From Mucilaginibacter sp. cycad4 (GTDB lineage Bacteria; Bacteroidota; Bacteroidia; Sphingobacteriales; Sphingobacteriaceae), in the NCBI RefSeq assembly GCF_034263275.1, contig NZ_CP139559.1, positions 1,736,001 to 1,800,000 on the forward strand: a stretch of 64,000 nucleotides of DNA. The letters run 5' to 3'. Shown piece by piece: positions 19,402-28,508 of the stretch (position 1 is the first letter of the stretch; every line of letters starts with the position of its first letter). The translations under genes were made by a program, and so were the position numbers. The notes beneath the pieces were generated by a model. It had not been told where the DNA came from, ran no database searches, and saw only the letters and a list, made by a program, of their open reading frames with translations.

Positions 19402-22400
19402 TTAGAAATTAACATTTACACCTGCGGTCATAACACGAACCTGCGGATATGCTTCGGCCCTTGTTTGGTCTGAGGTTTGTTCCGGGTCAAAGCCTTTGAA
19501 TTTGGTGAACGTGAAGGCATTTTGCACATTCGCGTAGATCCTAAGTGAGCTTAAGCCTATTTTCTTAAGGGCTGCCGGATTTAAAGTATATCCTAATTCG
19601 ATGTTTTTGATCCTCAGATAGGATGCGTTTTCCACGTAAAAGGAAGAGTGGATATTGTTCCTTACACCATCCAAGGTAAGGCGCGGATAAGTATTAGACG
19701 GATTCTGTGGAGTCCACCTGTTTAACCACCAGGTACCGAGGTTTGCAAAACCGCTGAAAGGCGAAGCTATTTCATAGTAGGTATAACCTTGCATACCATG
19801 TACGCCTTGTAAAAATGCCCCAAGGTCAAAGCCTTTCCAGGCCACATTAAAGTTGAAAGCATACGTTACGCTTGGAAACTGTTTCCCGATAATTTTGCGG
19901 TCATGATTTTGGTCAACAATACCATCACCGTTAAGGTCTGCATATTTAATGTCACCTGGTTGGGCGTTGAAATCGCTTACTTTAACAACCCCGGGTTTAA
20001 GCGTATAGGTGCGACTTGCGTAAGGGATAGATGCATCGCTGTTATTTTGCCATGTAAAGTCGGAGATCTGGTAGATCCCGGTCATCTGATATCCGTAGAA
20101 TGAATTTATAGCAGAGCCAACAACAACTGCTTTTGGGGAAGTCAGCTGCTGAGGCACGTCCAGTTGGGTAACTTTGTTAACAATGTGTGAAAGGTTTAAT
20201 GAAGTCCTTAATTTAATGCCATTATCAAACGTTTTTCTATACGAGATTCCAAGCTCGAAGCCCTTGTTTTGCACTTCGCCTGCATTAGCCATTGGGGCCG
20301 ATTGGGCAATTGTTAGTGGGATGGGCTGAGTTAACAACAGGTTTTTAGTTCTTTTATCAAAATAATCTACGGTAATTTCAATGTTGTTATGCAAGGAAAT
20401 GTCGAGGCCCAAATCAAGTTGTTGGGCTGTTTCCCATGTCAGATCTTTGTTAGTCATTGCCGTAATGGCAACACCCGAGTAAAGTGTTCCGCCAAAGGAA
20501 TAATTCTGCCCTGAACTCAGGATATCGCTGCCATTATAGTAATTGCTAATATTCTGATTACCTAAACGGCCCCAGGAAGTACGGATTTTTGCAAAATCAA
20601 GCCAGCTCATATTTTTCATAAAACCTTCCTTCGATATTACCCATGCCGCTGAAAATGATGGAAATGTGCCCCATTGCTTGCCTTGTGCAAACCGGGAAGA
20701 ACCATCTCTTCTGATATTGGCTTCGAATAAGTATTTTTCGTCAAAAGCGTAGCCAAAACGACCAAAAAAAGAGCGAAGGCCAAGGGCATAGCTGCCTGCA
20801 TTGTTGGTTTGCGTGGCTGCATCGCCAAGATTCAATATACGTTGCGAGTTATTTACGAAATGTGCACGATAGCCGTTTTGCCAGTCATAAGTAAACTCCT
20901 CTTCGCTGTAACCGCCCAATAAATTGAATGAATGACGATTGATCGTCTTATTATATTTCAGTAAACCGGTAAGCAACGAGTGGCCGTCAATCTCGCTTGT
21001 TGTAGTCAGGTCTGAAGGTAACTGCGTAACCGTTCCATTTTGGTTTTGCAAGGTTACATTGGCATGAAAGGCATTTCCGTTAGTAGAGATAACATTATAA
21101 CCGTAGGTAAGCTGCGCGCTTAAACCGGGCAAAATTTTATATTCAGCTTCGGCCTGGCCGCTAAAATTGTAACGTTTTGTAAGGTTTGTACTGCCTTCCT
21201 TAATTTCACCGTAATAGTTGCGTTCACCGTTAACAGAAACCCAGCTGCCATTTGCATCTTTAAGCGGATGTATTGGCGCCAAGGTTGCATACCATTCAGC
21301 ATTCCAAAGATCTGTCGGTTCGTTTTTTATCCCCAAGTTTCCGGATATATTGCCGGAAACACGGAGTTTTTTATCTTTTAGGTGATAACTGTCAAGATTA
21401 AGACGGAAGTCTGTTTTCTTATAATTGGTAGCAACCAGGATCCCGTCCTGATCCAAATGGCCCAGCATAAATGAATAGTTAATATTGTCACTTCCACCCG
21501 TAGCGCTTACACGGTGATTTTGCATATAAGCATTACCATAGTATACATCGAAGTAATTGATATCAGGGTATAATGGATTGTTGTAAGCGGCGTATTTTTG
21601 AATTGTCGAATCAGGATATAGGGGAGCAGAACCGGAATTTACGGCTGCCTCATTGTAAAGCGTTGTATATTGAACAGAATTTAATACCTTGGGTAGCCTT
21701 GTCGGGCTCTGAACACCTGCATAGCCGCTATAGTTTACACGAACTTTACCCGCTGATCCTCGTTTAGTAGTAATTAAAATAACCCCGTTTGCTGCACGGT
21801 TACCATAAATAGCAGACGACGCCGCATCTTTAAGCACCGAGATTGATTGAACATCATTAGGGTTCACGTCTCCGATAGCTCCCGGAAAACCGTCAACCAA
21901 TACCAGGGGGGAATTATCTCCGAAAGTTCCTACCCCTCGGATGTCGATGACGGTATTATCATCTCCGGGTTTACCCGAACTTTGCAGCGCAAAAACACCT
22001 GAAACTGTACCTTGTAGCGCCTGGCTGGTATTTGTCAAGGGCCTGCTTTCCAGGTCCTGTGTATTTACAATACCTACAGATCCTGTCAGGTTTTCTTTTT
22101 TCTGCGTTCCGTAACCAACTACTACCACATCGTTTAGGGTTTTCATTGAGGGCTGAAGTTTTATAGCAATATCAGTCTTCCCGCTTACGGCTATTTCAAC
22201 TTTTTCGTAAGAGATGTAGGTTACAACGAGTACAGCGTTATCCGGTACATTAGTAAGTTGAAAGTTGCCCTTAATATCACTCAGCGTACCTTTGTTGGTT
22301 CCCTTAACACTGATAGAGACACCTATCAGGGGTTGGCCATTGGAAGCGTCTATAATGGATCCTTTTACGGTAATAACTGCTTTATCAGAAGCTATTTGCC

Positions 22401-22545
22401 CGGTTATCGGGCCATTGTTGTGATTTATTAAATTGGGGGTTAACGCGTTAGCACCTATTGGCAGTATAAATAGTGCCAGGGTTTTAAGTGCAGCGCGGAA
22501 CCCCTTTGAATACAAATAATTTGAAATAAGTAATTTTCGTTTCAT
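19402..22545 (-). CDS. SusC/RagA-family TonB-linked outer-membrane transporter
   Basis: 1047 residues. An N-terminal export signal with an unusually long basic lead (to about residue 35), carboxypeptidase-regulatory-like domain (about 58-135, GKGT-like NKGTLSDIKGNF), the SusC box VVVGYGTQKKENLTGS, plug domain ending near NGVILITTKRG, and a long barrel ending in RVMTAGVNVNF. It imports oligosaccharides with its SusD partner. First gene of a two-gene operon; likely controlled by the HTCS encoded further along the strand. No SusE/SusF-like gene follows. Confidence 0.95.
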   Translation of the reverse strand: MKRKLLISNYLYSKGFRAALKTLALFILPIGANALTPNLINHNNGPITGQIASDKAVITVKGSIIDASNGQPLIGVSISVKGTNKGTLSDIKGNFQLTNVPDNAVLVVTYISYEKVEIAVSGKTDIAIKLQPSMKTLNDVVVVGYGTQKKENLTGSVGIVNTQDLESRPLTNTSQALQGTVSGVFALQSSGKPGDDNTVIDIRGVGTFGDNSPLVLVDGFPGAIGDVNPNDVQSISVLKDAASSAIYGNRAANGVILITTKRGSAGKVRVNYSGYAGVQSPTRLPKVLNSVQYTTLYNEAAVNSGSAPLYPDSTIQKYAAYNNPLYPDINYFDVYYGNAYMQNHRVSATGGSDNINYSFMLGHLDQDGILVATNYKKTDFRLNLDSYHLKDKKLRVSGNISGNLGIKNEPTDLWNAEWYATLAPIHPLKDANGSWVSVNGERNYYGEIKEGSTNLTKRYNFSGQAEAEYKILPGLSAQLTYGYNVISTNGNAFHANVTLQNQNGTVTQLPSDLTTTSEIDGHSLLTGLLKYNKTINRHSFNLLGGYSEEEFTYDWQNGYRAHFVNNSQRILNLGDAATQTNNAGSYALGLRSFFGRFGYAFDEKYLFEANIRRDGSSRFAQGKQWGTFPSFSAAWVISKEGFMKNMSWLDFAKIRTSWGRLGNQNISNYYNGSDILSSGQNYSFGGTLYSGVAITAMTNKDLTWETAQQLDLGLDISLHNNIEITVDYFDKRTKNLLLTQPIPLTIAQSAPMANAGEVQNKGFELGISYRKTFDNGIKLRTSLNLSHIVNKVTQLDVPQQLTSPKAVVVGSAINSFYGYQMTGIYQISDFTWQNNSDASIPYASRTYTLKPGVVKVSDFNAQPGDIKYADLNGDGIVDQNHDRKIIGKQFPSVTYAFNFNVAWKGFDLGAFLQGVHGMQGYTYYEIASPFSGFANLGTWWLNRWTPQNPSNTYPRLTLDGVRNNIHSSFYVENASYLRIKNIELGYTLNPAALKKIGLSSLRIYANVQNAFTFTKFKGFDPEQTSDQTRAEAYPQVRVMTAGVNVNF

Positions 22546-22833
22546 AATTGGGTTGTTAATAATTTAATTGTTTGGTTTGACCGGTATGGATAGTTATATT
22601 ATATGCTGTTGTCGATGACGCAGCGGGAACCGAAAGCATAATTTTAAAGCGCTCATATAGTTCCCGGAGTTAACAATAACCTATCATTGCCCGACCAGGA
22701 ATTTATCCTGGCATTTTCGTTGAGGTGTTTTTCAATTAAGATGCTGGCGGTTCCCCTTTTTTAAGAGTATCCACTACTTTCGGAATTTTTCTCATGATGT
22801 TTTTTAATTCATTGGAATAATTGGTTAACATGA

Positions 22834-22956
22834 ATGATCATTTTTGGCATGATTATTCAAGAGGGCAAAGTCTTTGAAAAACACATAAAACAAAAGGGGC
22901 TAACCAGCAAAAAAGAGGGGACAAAAGGGGAGTTTTTAGTTGAAAAAAGCACTTAA
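22834..22956 (+). pseudogene. Possible 5' remnant of an XRE-type regulator gene
   Basis: A 40-residue frame begins ATG at 22834 and ends TAA at 22954-22956. It contains GKVFEKHIKQKGLTSKK, which resembles the first helix and turn of XRE-type repressors, but the rest of the HTH (second recognition helix) is absent. Either a truncated gene or a chance frame. Confidence 0.25.
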
Positions 22957-23161
22957 CAAGGGGGATTGGAATTTTGTATGTAAATACGTATGCGTGCTAA
23001 CAAAAAGCTGTAAGTGTCTAACTCGAGGACAAGGTATCAGTATGCAGGGAATAGTCCGATATGTTTAATGACCCGATGGGGATCTGTTTGCTTCGAACGG
23101 ACTAAATGCCGGCGATCATTATTGGGGCGGCGGAGCGTTAAATGATGATCATATCGCTTAT

Positions 23162-23201
23162 ATGACGTTTAGAAGAGCCTGTATACATCTTTAAACGTCA
23201 T
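23162..23201. promoter_or_regulatory. 10-base inverted repeat upstream of the MarR operon
   Basis: ATGACGTTTA at 23162-23171 is the exact reverse complement of TAAACGTCAT at 23192-23201. It ends 81 bases before the MarR start. The spacing is large for a single MarR dimer site; it could be two half-sites, a hairpin, or an operator for another regulator. Confidence 0.4.
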
Positions 23202-23246
23202 TGATCTGTCAACAATTAGAGAAGAATGAAGTTTATCAAAAAAAAG

Positions 23247-23278
23247 TTCGTGTTTAAACTGTACGTGTATTAACTTTG
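23247..23278 (+). promoter_or_regulatory. Promoter of the MarR-efflux operon with embedded palindrome
   Basis: TAACTTTG at 23271-23278 matches the TAnnTTTG -7 box; a weak TTCG stands at the -33 position 20 bases upstream. The -7 box is only 4 bases before the ATG at 23283, so the transcript would be nearly leaderless. The 8-base palindrome GTTTAAAC (23252-23259) lies between the two boxes, a good place for autorepression by MarR. Confidence 0.5.
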
Positions 23279-23282
23279 TATC

Positions 23283-23726
23283 ATGGAAAAGGGATTTGAT
23301 AATCTGATGGTACCGTTTATGGATAACCTGATTGCCGTTCGCCAGGCGGTTAAAACTTTTTTTCAGCGGCGGATCAAAGAACTGGACAGCGATATCAGCT
23401 ATGAAATGTTCCAGGTACTAAATGTATTGTGGCGTAAAAACGAAGTGAACCAGCAGGAGATCGCGAATGCGGTGCAAAAAGGTAAAGCCAGCCTTACCCC
23501 ATTGATCGATAACCTGGTAAAACTTCAACTGGTTACCCGGACGGAAGACAGCGTCGACCGTCGGAACAAGATCATTACACTTACTAAAGAAGGTCAGGCC
23601 TTTCAAAAGAAGATGGATCCAATCTTTAACGATTTCTATACACAGTTCGGTGCAGGGCTTTCCGAAAAGGAGATCCAGACGGCGACTATCATGCTATCAA
23701 AAATTTTAAGTCAGGTTAACAATTAA
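23283..23726 (+). CDS. MarR-family transcriptional regulator
   Basis: 147 residues. A winged-helix core at about 30-110 includes EMFQVLNVLWRKNEVNQQEIANAV, the recognition region KGKASLTPLIDNLVKLQLVTR and the wing sequence DSVDRRNKIITLT, all typical of MarR repressors. It is the first gene of an apparent operon with TolC, EmrA-like and MFS genes, the classic layout of an EmrR-type regulator controlling a drug pump. Effector unknown. Confidence 0.92.
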   Translation: MEKGFDNLMVPFMDNLIAVRQAVKTFFQRRIKELDSDISYEMFQVLNVLWRKNEVNQQEIANAVQKGKASLTPLIDNLVKLQLVTRTEDSVDRRNKIITLTKEGQAFQKKMDPIFNDFYTQFGAGLSEKEIQTATIMLSKILSQVNN

Positions 23727-23774
23727 AAAATTTACCCTAATAGTTCAATCACGAACGGTATGTGTTTAAACCAA

Positions 23775-25088
23775 ATGAAAAAAATAATCAAATACGGGCT
23801 TTTCGTTTTATTACTACCGGCCCGGGTAGCTGCCCAGGGTACGGGCCTCCATGTCTTAAGTATAAATGATCTTTTTGACCTGGCTGAAAAAAACTCCAAG
23901 ACCTTAGCAATTTCCCGCCAGAATATTGAAGCAAGCGGACAACGCACGGAGATCGCCAAATCAGCAAAATTGCCGGAGATCAGTGCAGGCATCAGCGCCG
24001 GGTATATCGGCAACATCACCATTTTGAACCCGAATTTCAGTTTTAACGAAACGGTGCCAGCCCCGCACTTTACCAATGATTATACGCTGGAAGCCAGCCA
24101 GGTCCTTTACAGCGGTAGCAGTATCAACAACAACATCAAAAAAGCTAAGCTGCAGGAACAACTGGCCGGGCTGACCTATGAAGAGAACCGCGAAACGATA
24201 CGCCTGTTGCTGGTTGGTAAATACCTGGAATTGTACCGCCTTTTCAATCAGAAAAAAGTGTATGCAAAAAATATAGAGCTGGCCAAAGCCAGGTTGAAAA
24301 ACATACAGGGGCTGCATATAGAAGGCATGGTCACTAAAAATGATATGATCCGCAGTCAGCTGCAGATCACCGATCTGGATGTATTAGCCGAACAGGTTGA
24401 TAATAATATTGCTATCATCAACAAAGAGCTAACCGTAACTTTAGGCCTGCCCGACGGCCTGCAGATTGGTGTAGATACCACGATTGCAGCTAACAAGCTG
24501 GAAACTGTCAATTTCAACGAATACCTTAATAGGGCCTATGCGTTCAGACCGGCGGTAAAGGCCAATACCATTAACGAAAGTATCGCGGATAAGAATATCA
24601 GCCTGGCTAAGGCCGAGAAATTACCTAAGCTGGGCCTTTACGCAGGTGATGGGTTATCACGTCCCTACCTGAACATACTGCCACCTCAGGATATTTATTA
24701 TAATGTGTATCAGGCCGGTATCAGGCTAACCTATAACGTTTCCTCTTTATACCACGCCAAAGACAAGATCAGATTGGCACAGATAGAACGCTCACAGCAG
24801 CAATCCTATTCGGAACAGGTAAAACAACAGGCCGAACTGGACGTCAACGCTGCATTTATCAAATTCAATGAGGCCAAAACGGAAATGGTTCGCCGTCAGC
24901 AGGCACAACTACTGGCAGATGATAATTACCGCATAGTAGAAAAAAAATACCTCAATCAGCTGGCACTGCTTACCGACATTCTGGATGCCAGTTCGGCCAA
25001 ATTAACAACAGAACTGAACCGGGCCAACGCAGGCATCAATATCCTTTACCAATGGTACGCGCTCCAAAAAGCAACCGGAAAATTATAA
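23775..25088 (+). CDS. TolC-family outer-membrane efflux protein
   Basis: 437 residues from ATG at 23775. An in-frame ATG at 23760 would add five residues before a good signal peptide (MKKIIKYGLFVLLLPARVAAQ), so the inner start is preferred. The body shows two outer-membrane-factor repeats of long amphipathic helices separated by beta strands, e.g. LFDLAEKNSKTLAISRQNIE and AEKLPKLGLYAGDG. It forms the outer-membrane exit duct for the adaptor and pump encoded next. The start lies 48 bases after the MarR stop. Confidence 0.9.
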   Translation: MKKIIKYGLFVLLLPARVAAQGTGLHVLSINDLFDLAEKNSKTLAISRQNIEASGQRTEIAKSAKLPEISAGISAGYIGNITILNPNFSFNETVPAPHFTNDYTLEASQVLYSGSSINNNIKKAKLQEQLAGLTYEENRETIRLLLVGKYLELYRLFNQKKVYAKNIELAKARLKNIQGLHIEGMVTKNDMIRSQLQITDLDVLAEQVDNNIAIINKELTVTLGLPDGLQIGVDTTIAANKLETVNFNEYLNRAYAFRPAVKANTINESIADKNISLAKAEKLPKLGLYAGDGLSRPYLNILPPQDIYYNVYQAGIRLTYNVSSLYHAKDKIRLAQIERSQQQSYSEQVKQQAELDVNAAFIKFNEAKTEMVRRQQAQLLADDNYRIVEKKYLNQLALLTDILDASSAKLTTELNRANAGINILYQWYALQKATGKL

Positions 25089-25112
25089 TCACTATAAAAG
25101 TAAGCAACAGCA

Positions 25113-26171
25113 ATGAAAAATCATCACGAAACAAATAAGCGCAGGCAAAAGGCCATCATATTTAATGTGCTTTCGGCACTGGTCATTTTAGGTGCGGTCA
25201 CCTGGGGGATCACCGTTTTCTTTCACTTTGACAGTTCGGCTTTTACCGACGACGCCCAGGTGGAAGCATATATTAACCCGGTTAACACACGGGTGGCCGG
25301 TTATATCAAAACTATCAGCTTTTCGGAACATCAGCAGGTAAAAAAGGGCGATACCCTGGTGGTGATCGACGACCGGGAATACAAGATCCAACTGGAGCAG
25401 GCTGAAGCCACGCTGGCCGATGCGCAGGCGAATAAAATTGTTGCTAATTCGGGAACAGATGTTGCAGCTAATGGTATTGCCGTTTCCAGGGCTAACCTCG
25501 ATGAGTTGAAAGCCAGGTTGGATAATATGGAAATCAATTATAAAAGGTACCAAAACCTGCTGAAAGAAGATATTGTGACCCAGTTTCAGTTTGACCAGGT
25601 ACAAACAGATCTGGATGCGACTAAGGCAAAGTACAGGGCATTGCAGGCCCAGCAACAGGGATCATCCTTAACTACCAGCCAAACCGGCAAACGGGTAGCC
25701 GTGGCGGACGCTGCCGTTCAAAAAGCCCGGGCAGCCGTAGACATGGCCAAACTTAACTTGTCTTATACTGTAATTACAGCTCCTTATAATGGCGTTGTGG
25801 GCCGGAAGATCATTGAAGAAGGCCAGCTGATGCAGGCAGGGCAACCGCTTGTCAGTCTCGTGCGTGGTGACGGCAAATGGGTTACCGCCAATTACTCCGA
25901 ATCGCAGATCGGCAAATTACAAGTCGGTTCGGCGGTGCAGATCAGGATTGACGCCCTTACCGGTAAAACTTTTCGCGGCCGGGTTGCTGCCATTTCGGAG
26001 GCCACCGGTAGCCGCTTTTCAGCTGTTCCGGTAGATAACTCCACCGGCAACTTTGTTAAAGTGCAACAACGGATCCCTGTTAAAATAGACTTTGCCGGCG
26101 AAAACAACCATGAAGACCTGGCTGCACTTCGGGCCGGTATGAATGCCGAGGTAAAACTAATAAAAGACTAA
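25113..26171 (+). CDS. EmrA-like HlyD-family membrane-fusion adaptor
   Basis: 352 residues. One N-terminal transmembrane helix at about 14-36, a biotinyl-lipoyl-like half (AYINPVNTRVAGYIKTISFSEHQQVKKGDTLVVIDD), a coiled-coil hairpin at about 85-205, the second lipoyl half (ITAPYNGVVGRKIIEEGQLMQAGQPLVSLV) and a beta-barrel. This links an inner-membrane MFS pump to TolC. Gene is 24 bases after TolC and 4 bases before the MFS gene. Confidence 0.93.
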   Translation: MKNHHETNKRRQKAIIFNVLSALVILGAVTWGITVFFHFDSSAFTDDAQVEAYINPVNTRVAGYIKTISFSEHQQVKKGDTLVVIDDREYKIQLEQAEATLADAQANKIVANSGTDVAANGIAVSRANLDELKARLDNMEINYKRYQNLLKEDIVTQFQFDQVQTDLDATKAKYRALQAQQQGSSLTTSQTGKRVAVADAAVQKARAAVDMAKLNLSYTVITAPYNGVVGRKIIEEGQLMQAGQPLVSLVRGDGKWVTANYSESQIGKLQVGSAVQIRIDALTGKTFRGRVAAISEATGSRFSAVPVDNSTGNFVKVQQRIPVKIDFAGENNHEDLAALRAGMNAEVKLIKD

Positions 26172-26175
26172 ATCG

Positions 26176-27726
26176 ATGAACAACCGCGTGTTTCACAGTT
26201 GGGTGCCCGAGTGTCTGGATCTTTGGCTGCTCTTGTTTCTAAGTATCATGCTTTCCTTCAATGGTGGCATTCCTTCCACCGTGTCAGGTTATGTGGTAGG
26301 CTCCCAAAATTCCATTGCCGCAGACCTCACCATGGCCAGTTTTGCTTATACCGCCGGCATGGCAAGTGTGTTGCCGCTCACTTTGAGGCTACAGCAATTC
26401 AGCGCAAAGAAAACATTGCTTTGCCTCATCTTTCCGGTACTGATCTTCTTGAATTTCCTGTACACGGTTACTGATCAGCCTCTGGCCATGGTGATGATCT
26501 CCTTTACTATCGGGTTCATCAAAATGATCGCAACGCTTATCGTCGTCATTTCCCTGATACCGATCCTTATGCCACGTGGCGAACGCTATCAGCTCTATTG
26601 CATTTACTATCCGCTTTCGCTGGTATTTGGCCCGGTATCAGGATTTTTATCGGCAATTATAGCCGACCACTGGGGCTGGAAATTCGGTTTACACACCCAA
26701 AATCTTTTTTTATTTACAGGCTTACTCATCATTGTTTTTTTGGTGCATCCTAACCGGCAATCTAAAAAAGTACCATTGTACGGATATGACTGGCTGGGCA
26801 CTGTGCTTTATAGCATAACCCTCATCCTGTGCTGCTATGTATTTGCTTATGGCGTTACCGAAGATTGGTTCAATTCTGTAAAAGTTAAATTGGCCTCAGC
26901 CGGCGCGATTATCAGTGGAATGCTTTTTATCCGCCAAAGCCTGGCTGTACGAAGGCCATTAATGAACTTCAATTTTTTAAAGCAATGGAAACCTATGCTT
27001 GGGGTAAGTATCCTGGGGATGTTTTGTTTGTTTTTTAGTACCAGCGCGCTGATCTCACCTTTTCTAAATGTTGTATTCAGGAACAATCCGGTTGAAAGCG
27101 CGCAGATCAATACCTATGTCATTCCCGGCTATCTGACAGGTACGACTTTATGTTTTTTATACTACCGGAAATTTACCAGGTTCAACACCATGGCCGCGGT
27201 ATGCTGCGCATCGTACCTGCTTTCCAATTTACTGATGTACCGCCTCACAAGCGTTTATACTGCGCCGGGCGATCTGTTCCTGCCGATGTTCCTGCGCGCT
27301 ATGGCTACTGTTATCGCTTATATCAGTGTGGGGATCTATGTGACCAGTAATATATCCTATGTGCTTATCAATGATATCACGCTGCTTATCATCACCATGC
27401 GTTCACTTTTTGCGCCTGCCATCGGAACTGCATTTTATAGTAATATGATTTACGGTGGTACCGTACGCTATACGGATAAGCTTGCGGCAAATATGGATAG
27501 CTTGAGTCCATTTGTGGCGGCCAGAAATGCAAGCCTGTTTTACAATGTTAAAACGCAGGCTACACTACTGGCAATCCGGGACGTTTATGGATTGCTGATC
27601 CTGGTGGGTTTCGTTATGCTGGCCTTTCTGATCGTGTTTCCTTTTCACGGCTCAGATAAACGTGTGGTGTTTGATTGGAAAAAACCTTTTTATGGTAAAG
27701 AGGTGGCGCAGTCCATACCTGTATAA
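26176..27726 (+). CDS. MFS drug transporter, EmrB/DHA2-like
   Basis: 516 residues with about 14 hydrophobic segments, the size and topology of the DHA2 (EmrB) group. An acidic/basic loop LMPRGERYQLYC lies at the cytoplasmic loop equivalent of motif A, and FGPVSGFLSAIIADHWGWKFGL resembles motif C plus the following WRW-like stretch. With the adaptor and TolC it should form a tripartite pump spanning both membranes. Substrate unknown; hydrophobic toxic compounds are usual for this group. Confidence 0.88.
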   Translation: MNNRVFHSWVPECLDLWLLLFLSIMLSFNGGIPSTVSGYVVGSQNSIAADLTMASFAYTAGMASVLPLTLRLQQFSAKKTLLCLIFPVLIFLNFLYTVTDQPLAMVMISFTIGFIKMIATLIVVISLIPILMPRGERYQLYCIYYPLSLVFGPVSGFLSAIIADHWGWKFGLHTQNLFLFTGLLIIVFLVHPNRQSKKVPLYGYDWLGTVLYSITLILCCYVFAYGVTEDWFNSVKVKLASAGAIISGMLFIRQSLAVRRPLMNFNFLKQWKPMLGVSILGMFCLFFSTSALISPFLNVVFRNNPVESAQINTYVIPGYLTGTTLCFLYYRKFTRFNTMAAVCCASYLLSNLLMYRLTSVYTAPGDLFLPMFLRAMATVIAYISVGIYVTSNISYVLINDITLLIITMRSLFAPAIGTAFYSNMIYGGTVRYTDKLAANMDSLSPFVAARNASLFYNVKTQATLLAIRDVYGLLILVGFVMLAFLIVFPFHGSDKRVVFDWKKPFYGKEVAQSIPV

Positions 27727-27738
27727 TTTATAACTGAC

Positions 27739-28320
27739 ATGAACGATAAGCAAACACTGATCCTTGACGCTGCCGAAGACCTATTTGCCTTGCATGGCTT
27801 CCAGGAAAGTTCAACCCGGGCCATCGCAACACAAGCAGGTGTTAATCCGGCCATGCTGTCTTATTACTTTGGTTCGAAAGAACAACTGCTGGAAATGGTA
27901 CTGGAGCGCGGTATCGCCCGCTTCGAAAAAGTTAATAAAAAAGCGAAGCTCAACCATCTTAGCGCCCTGCAAAAGCTTGACGCGATCATGGATCAGCATA
28001 TTTACCTCATTAAAAATCATGAAAGCTTTTTCAGATTGCTGCTGCATGAACGGTTTTTCCCAAGCTCAACCGGTTCAGCCGTAGCCATCAATTTCTTTTT
28101 GGAAAAAAAATACCAGTTGATCAAAGCTATTATGACTGAAGCTATAGCTGCTCAGGAGATGAGGTTGGTGGATGTAGAACTGACAAGCGCTATTCTTTTG
28201 GGTGTATTCTATAACTGGGCCGTGCTTCCCAAAGAGTTCGTCATTCATTCATTAGGACCGCCCGACGTAAGGATAGCCAAATTTTACAAAAGTTATCTGG
28301 ATGAGCTGAAAATCAAATAA
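27739..28320 (+). CDS. TetR/AcrR-family regulator
   Basis: 193 residues. N-terminal TetR helix-turn-helix at about 8-55: ILDAAEDLFALHGFQESSTRAIATQAGVNPAMLSYYFGSKEQLL. The C-terminal ligand domain is divergent. It starts 12 bases after the MFS gene, so it is the last gene of the pump operon, which then carries two regulators (MarR first, TetR last). Confidence 0.9.
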   Translation: MNDKQTLILDAAEDLFALHGFQESSTRAIATQAGVNPAMLSYYFGSKEQLLEMVLERGIARFEKVNKKAKLNHLSALQKLDAIMDQHIYLIKNHESFFRLLLHERFFPSSTGSAVAINFFLEKKYQLIKAIMTEAIAAQEMRLVDVELTSAILLGVFYNWAVLPKEFVIHSLGPPDVRIAKFYKSYLDELKIK

Positions 28321-28423
28321 TAATTATTCAATTATCGAAACTGATCGTATTTAATTCAAACTTTTGTTTGGTTGTTGAAGGTGACAGCGTACCGGGTATT
28401 TTCATCGCGCAACGATGTGTTGT

Positions 28424-28506
28424 CTCCTCTGCAAATCGTTCGGTCAACCCCGCCCAATCCCGGTAGCGCCACCGGTAATGAGTATTTTGTTGTTAGATAA
28501 ATTCAT
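28424..28506 (-). pseudogene. Broken short-chain dehydrogenase, N-terminal fragment
   Basis: From ATG at 28506 the frame reads MNLSNNKILITGGATGIG, the Rossmann dinucleotide-binding start of an SDR (GGxxxGIG), then hits TGA two codons later. Shifting frame by one base gives GLTERFAEE, the expected continuation, so a one-base deletion near 28450 is likely. No catalytic YxxxK part is found downstream, so most of the gene is lost. It lies 2 bases after the permease stop and was probably the last gene of the exporter operon. Confidence 0.6.
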
Positions 28507-28508
28507 AA

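Larger units (their letters stand above)
22546..23282. other. Divergent intergenic region between SusC and MarR genes
   Basis: About 740 bases. It should contain the SusC promoter near 22550-22650. A small hairpin CCAGGA/TCCTGG is at 22695-22711. A possible regulator remnant (22834-22956), an inverted repeat (23162-23201) and the MarR promoter (23247-23278) are listed separately. Nothing else recognised. Confidence 0.5.
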
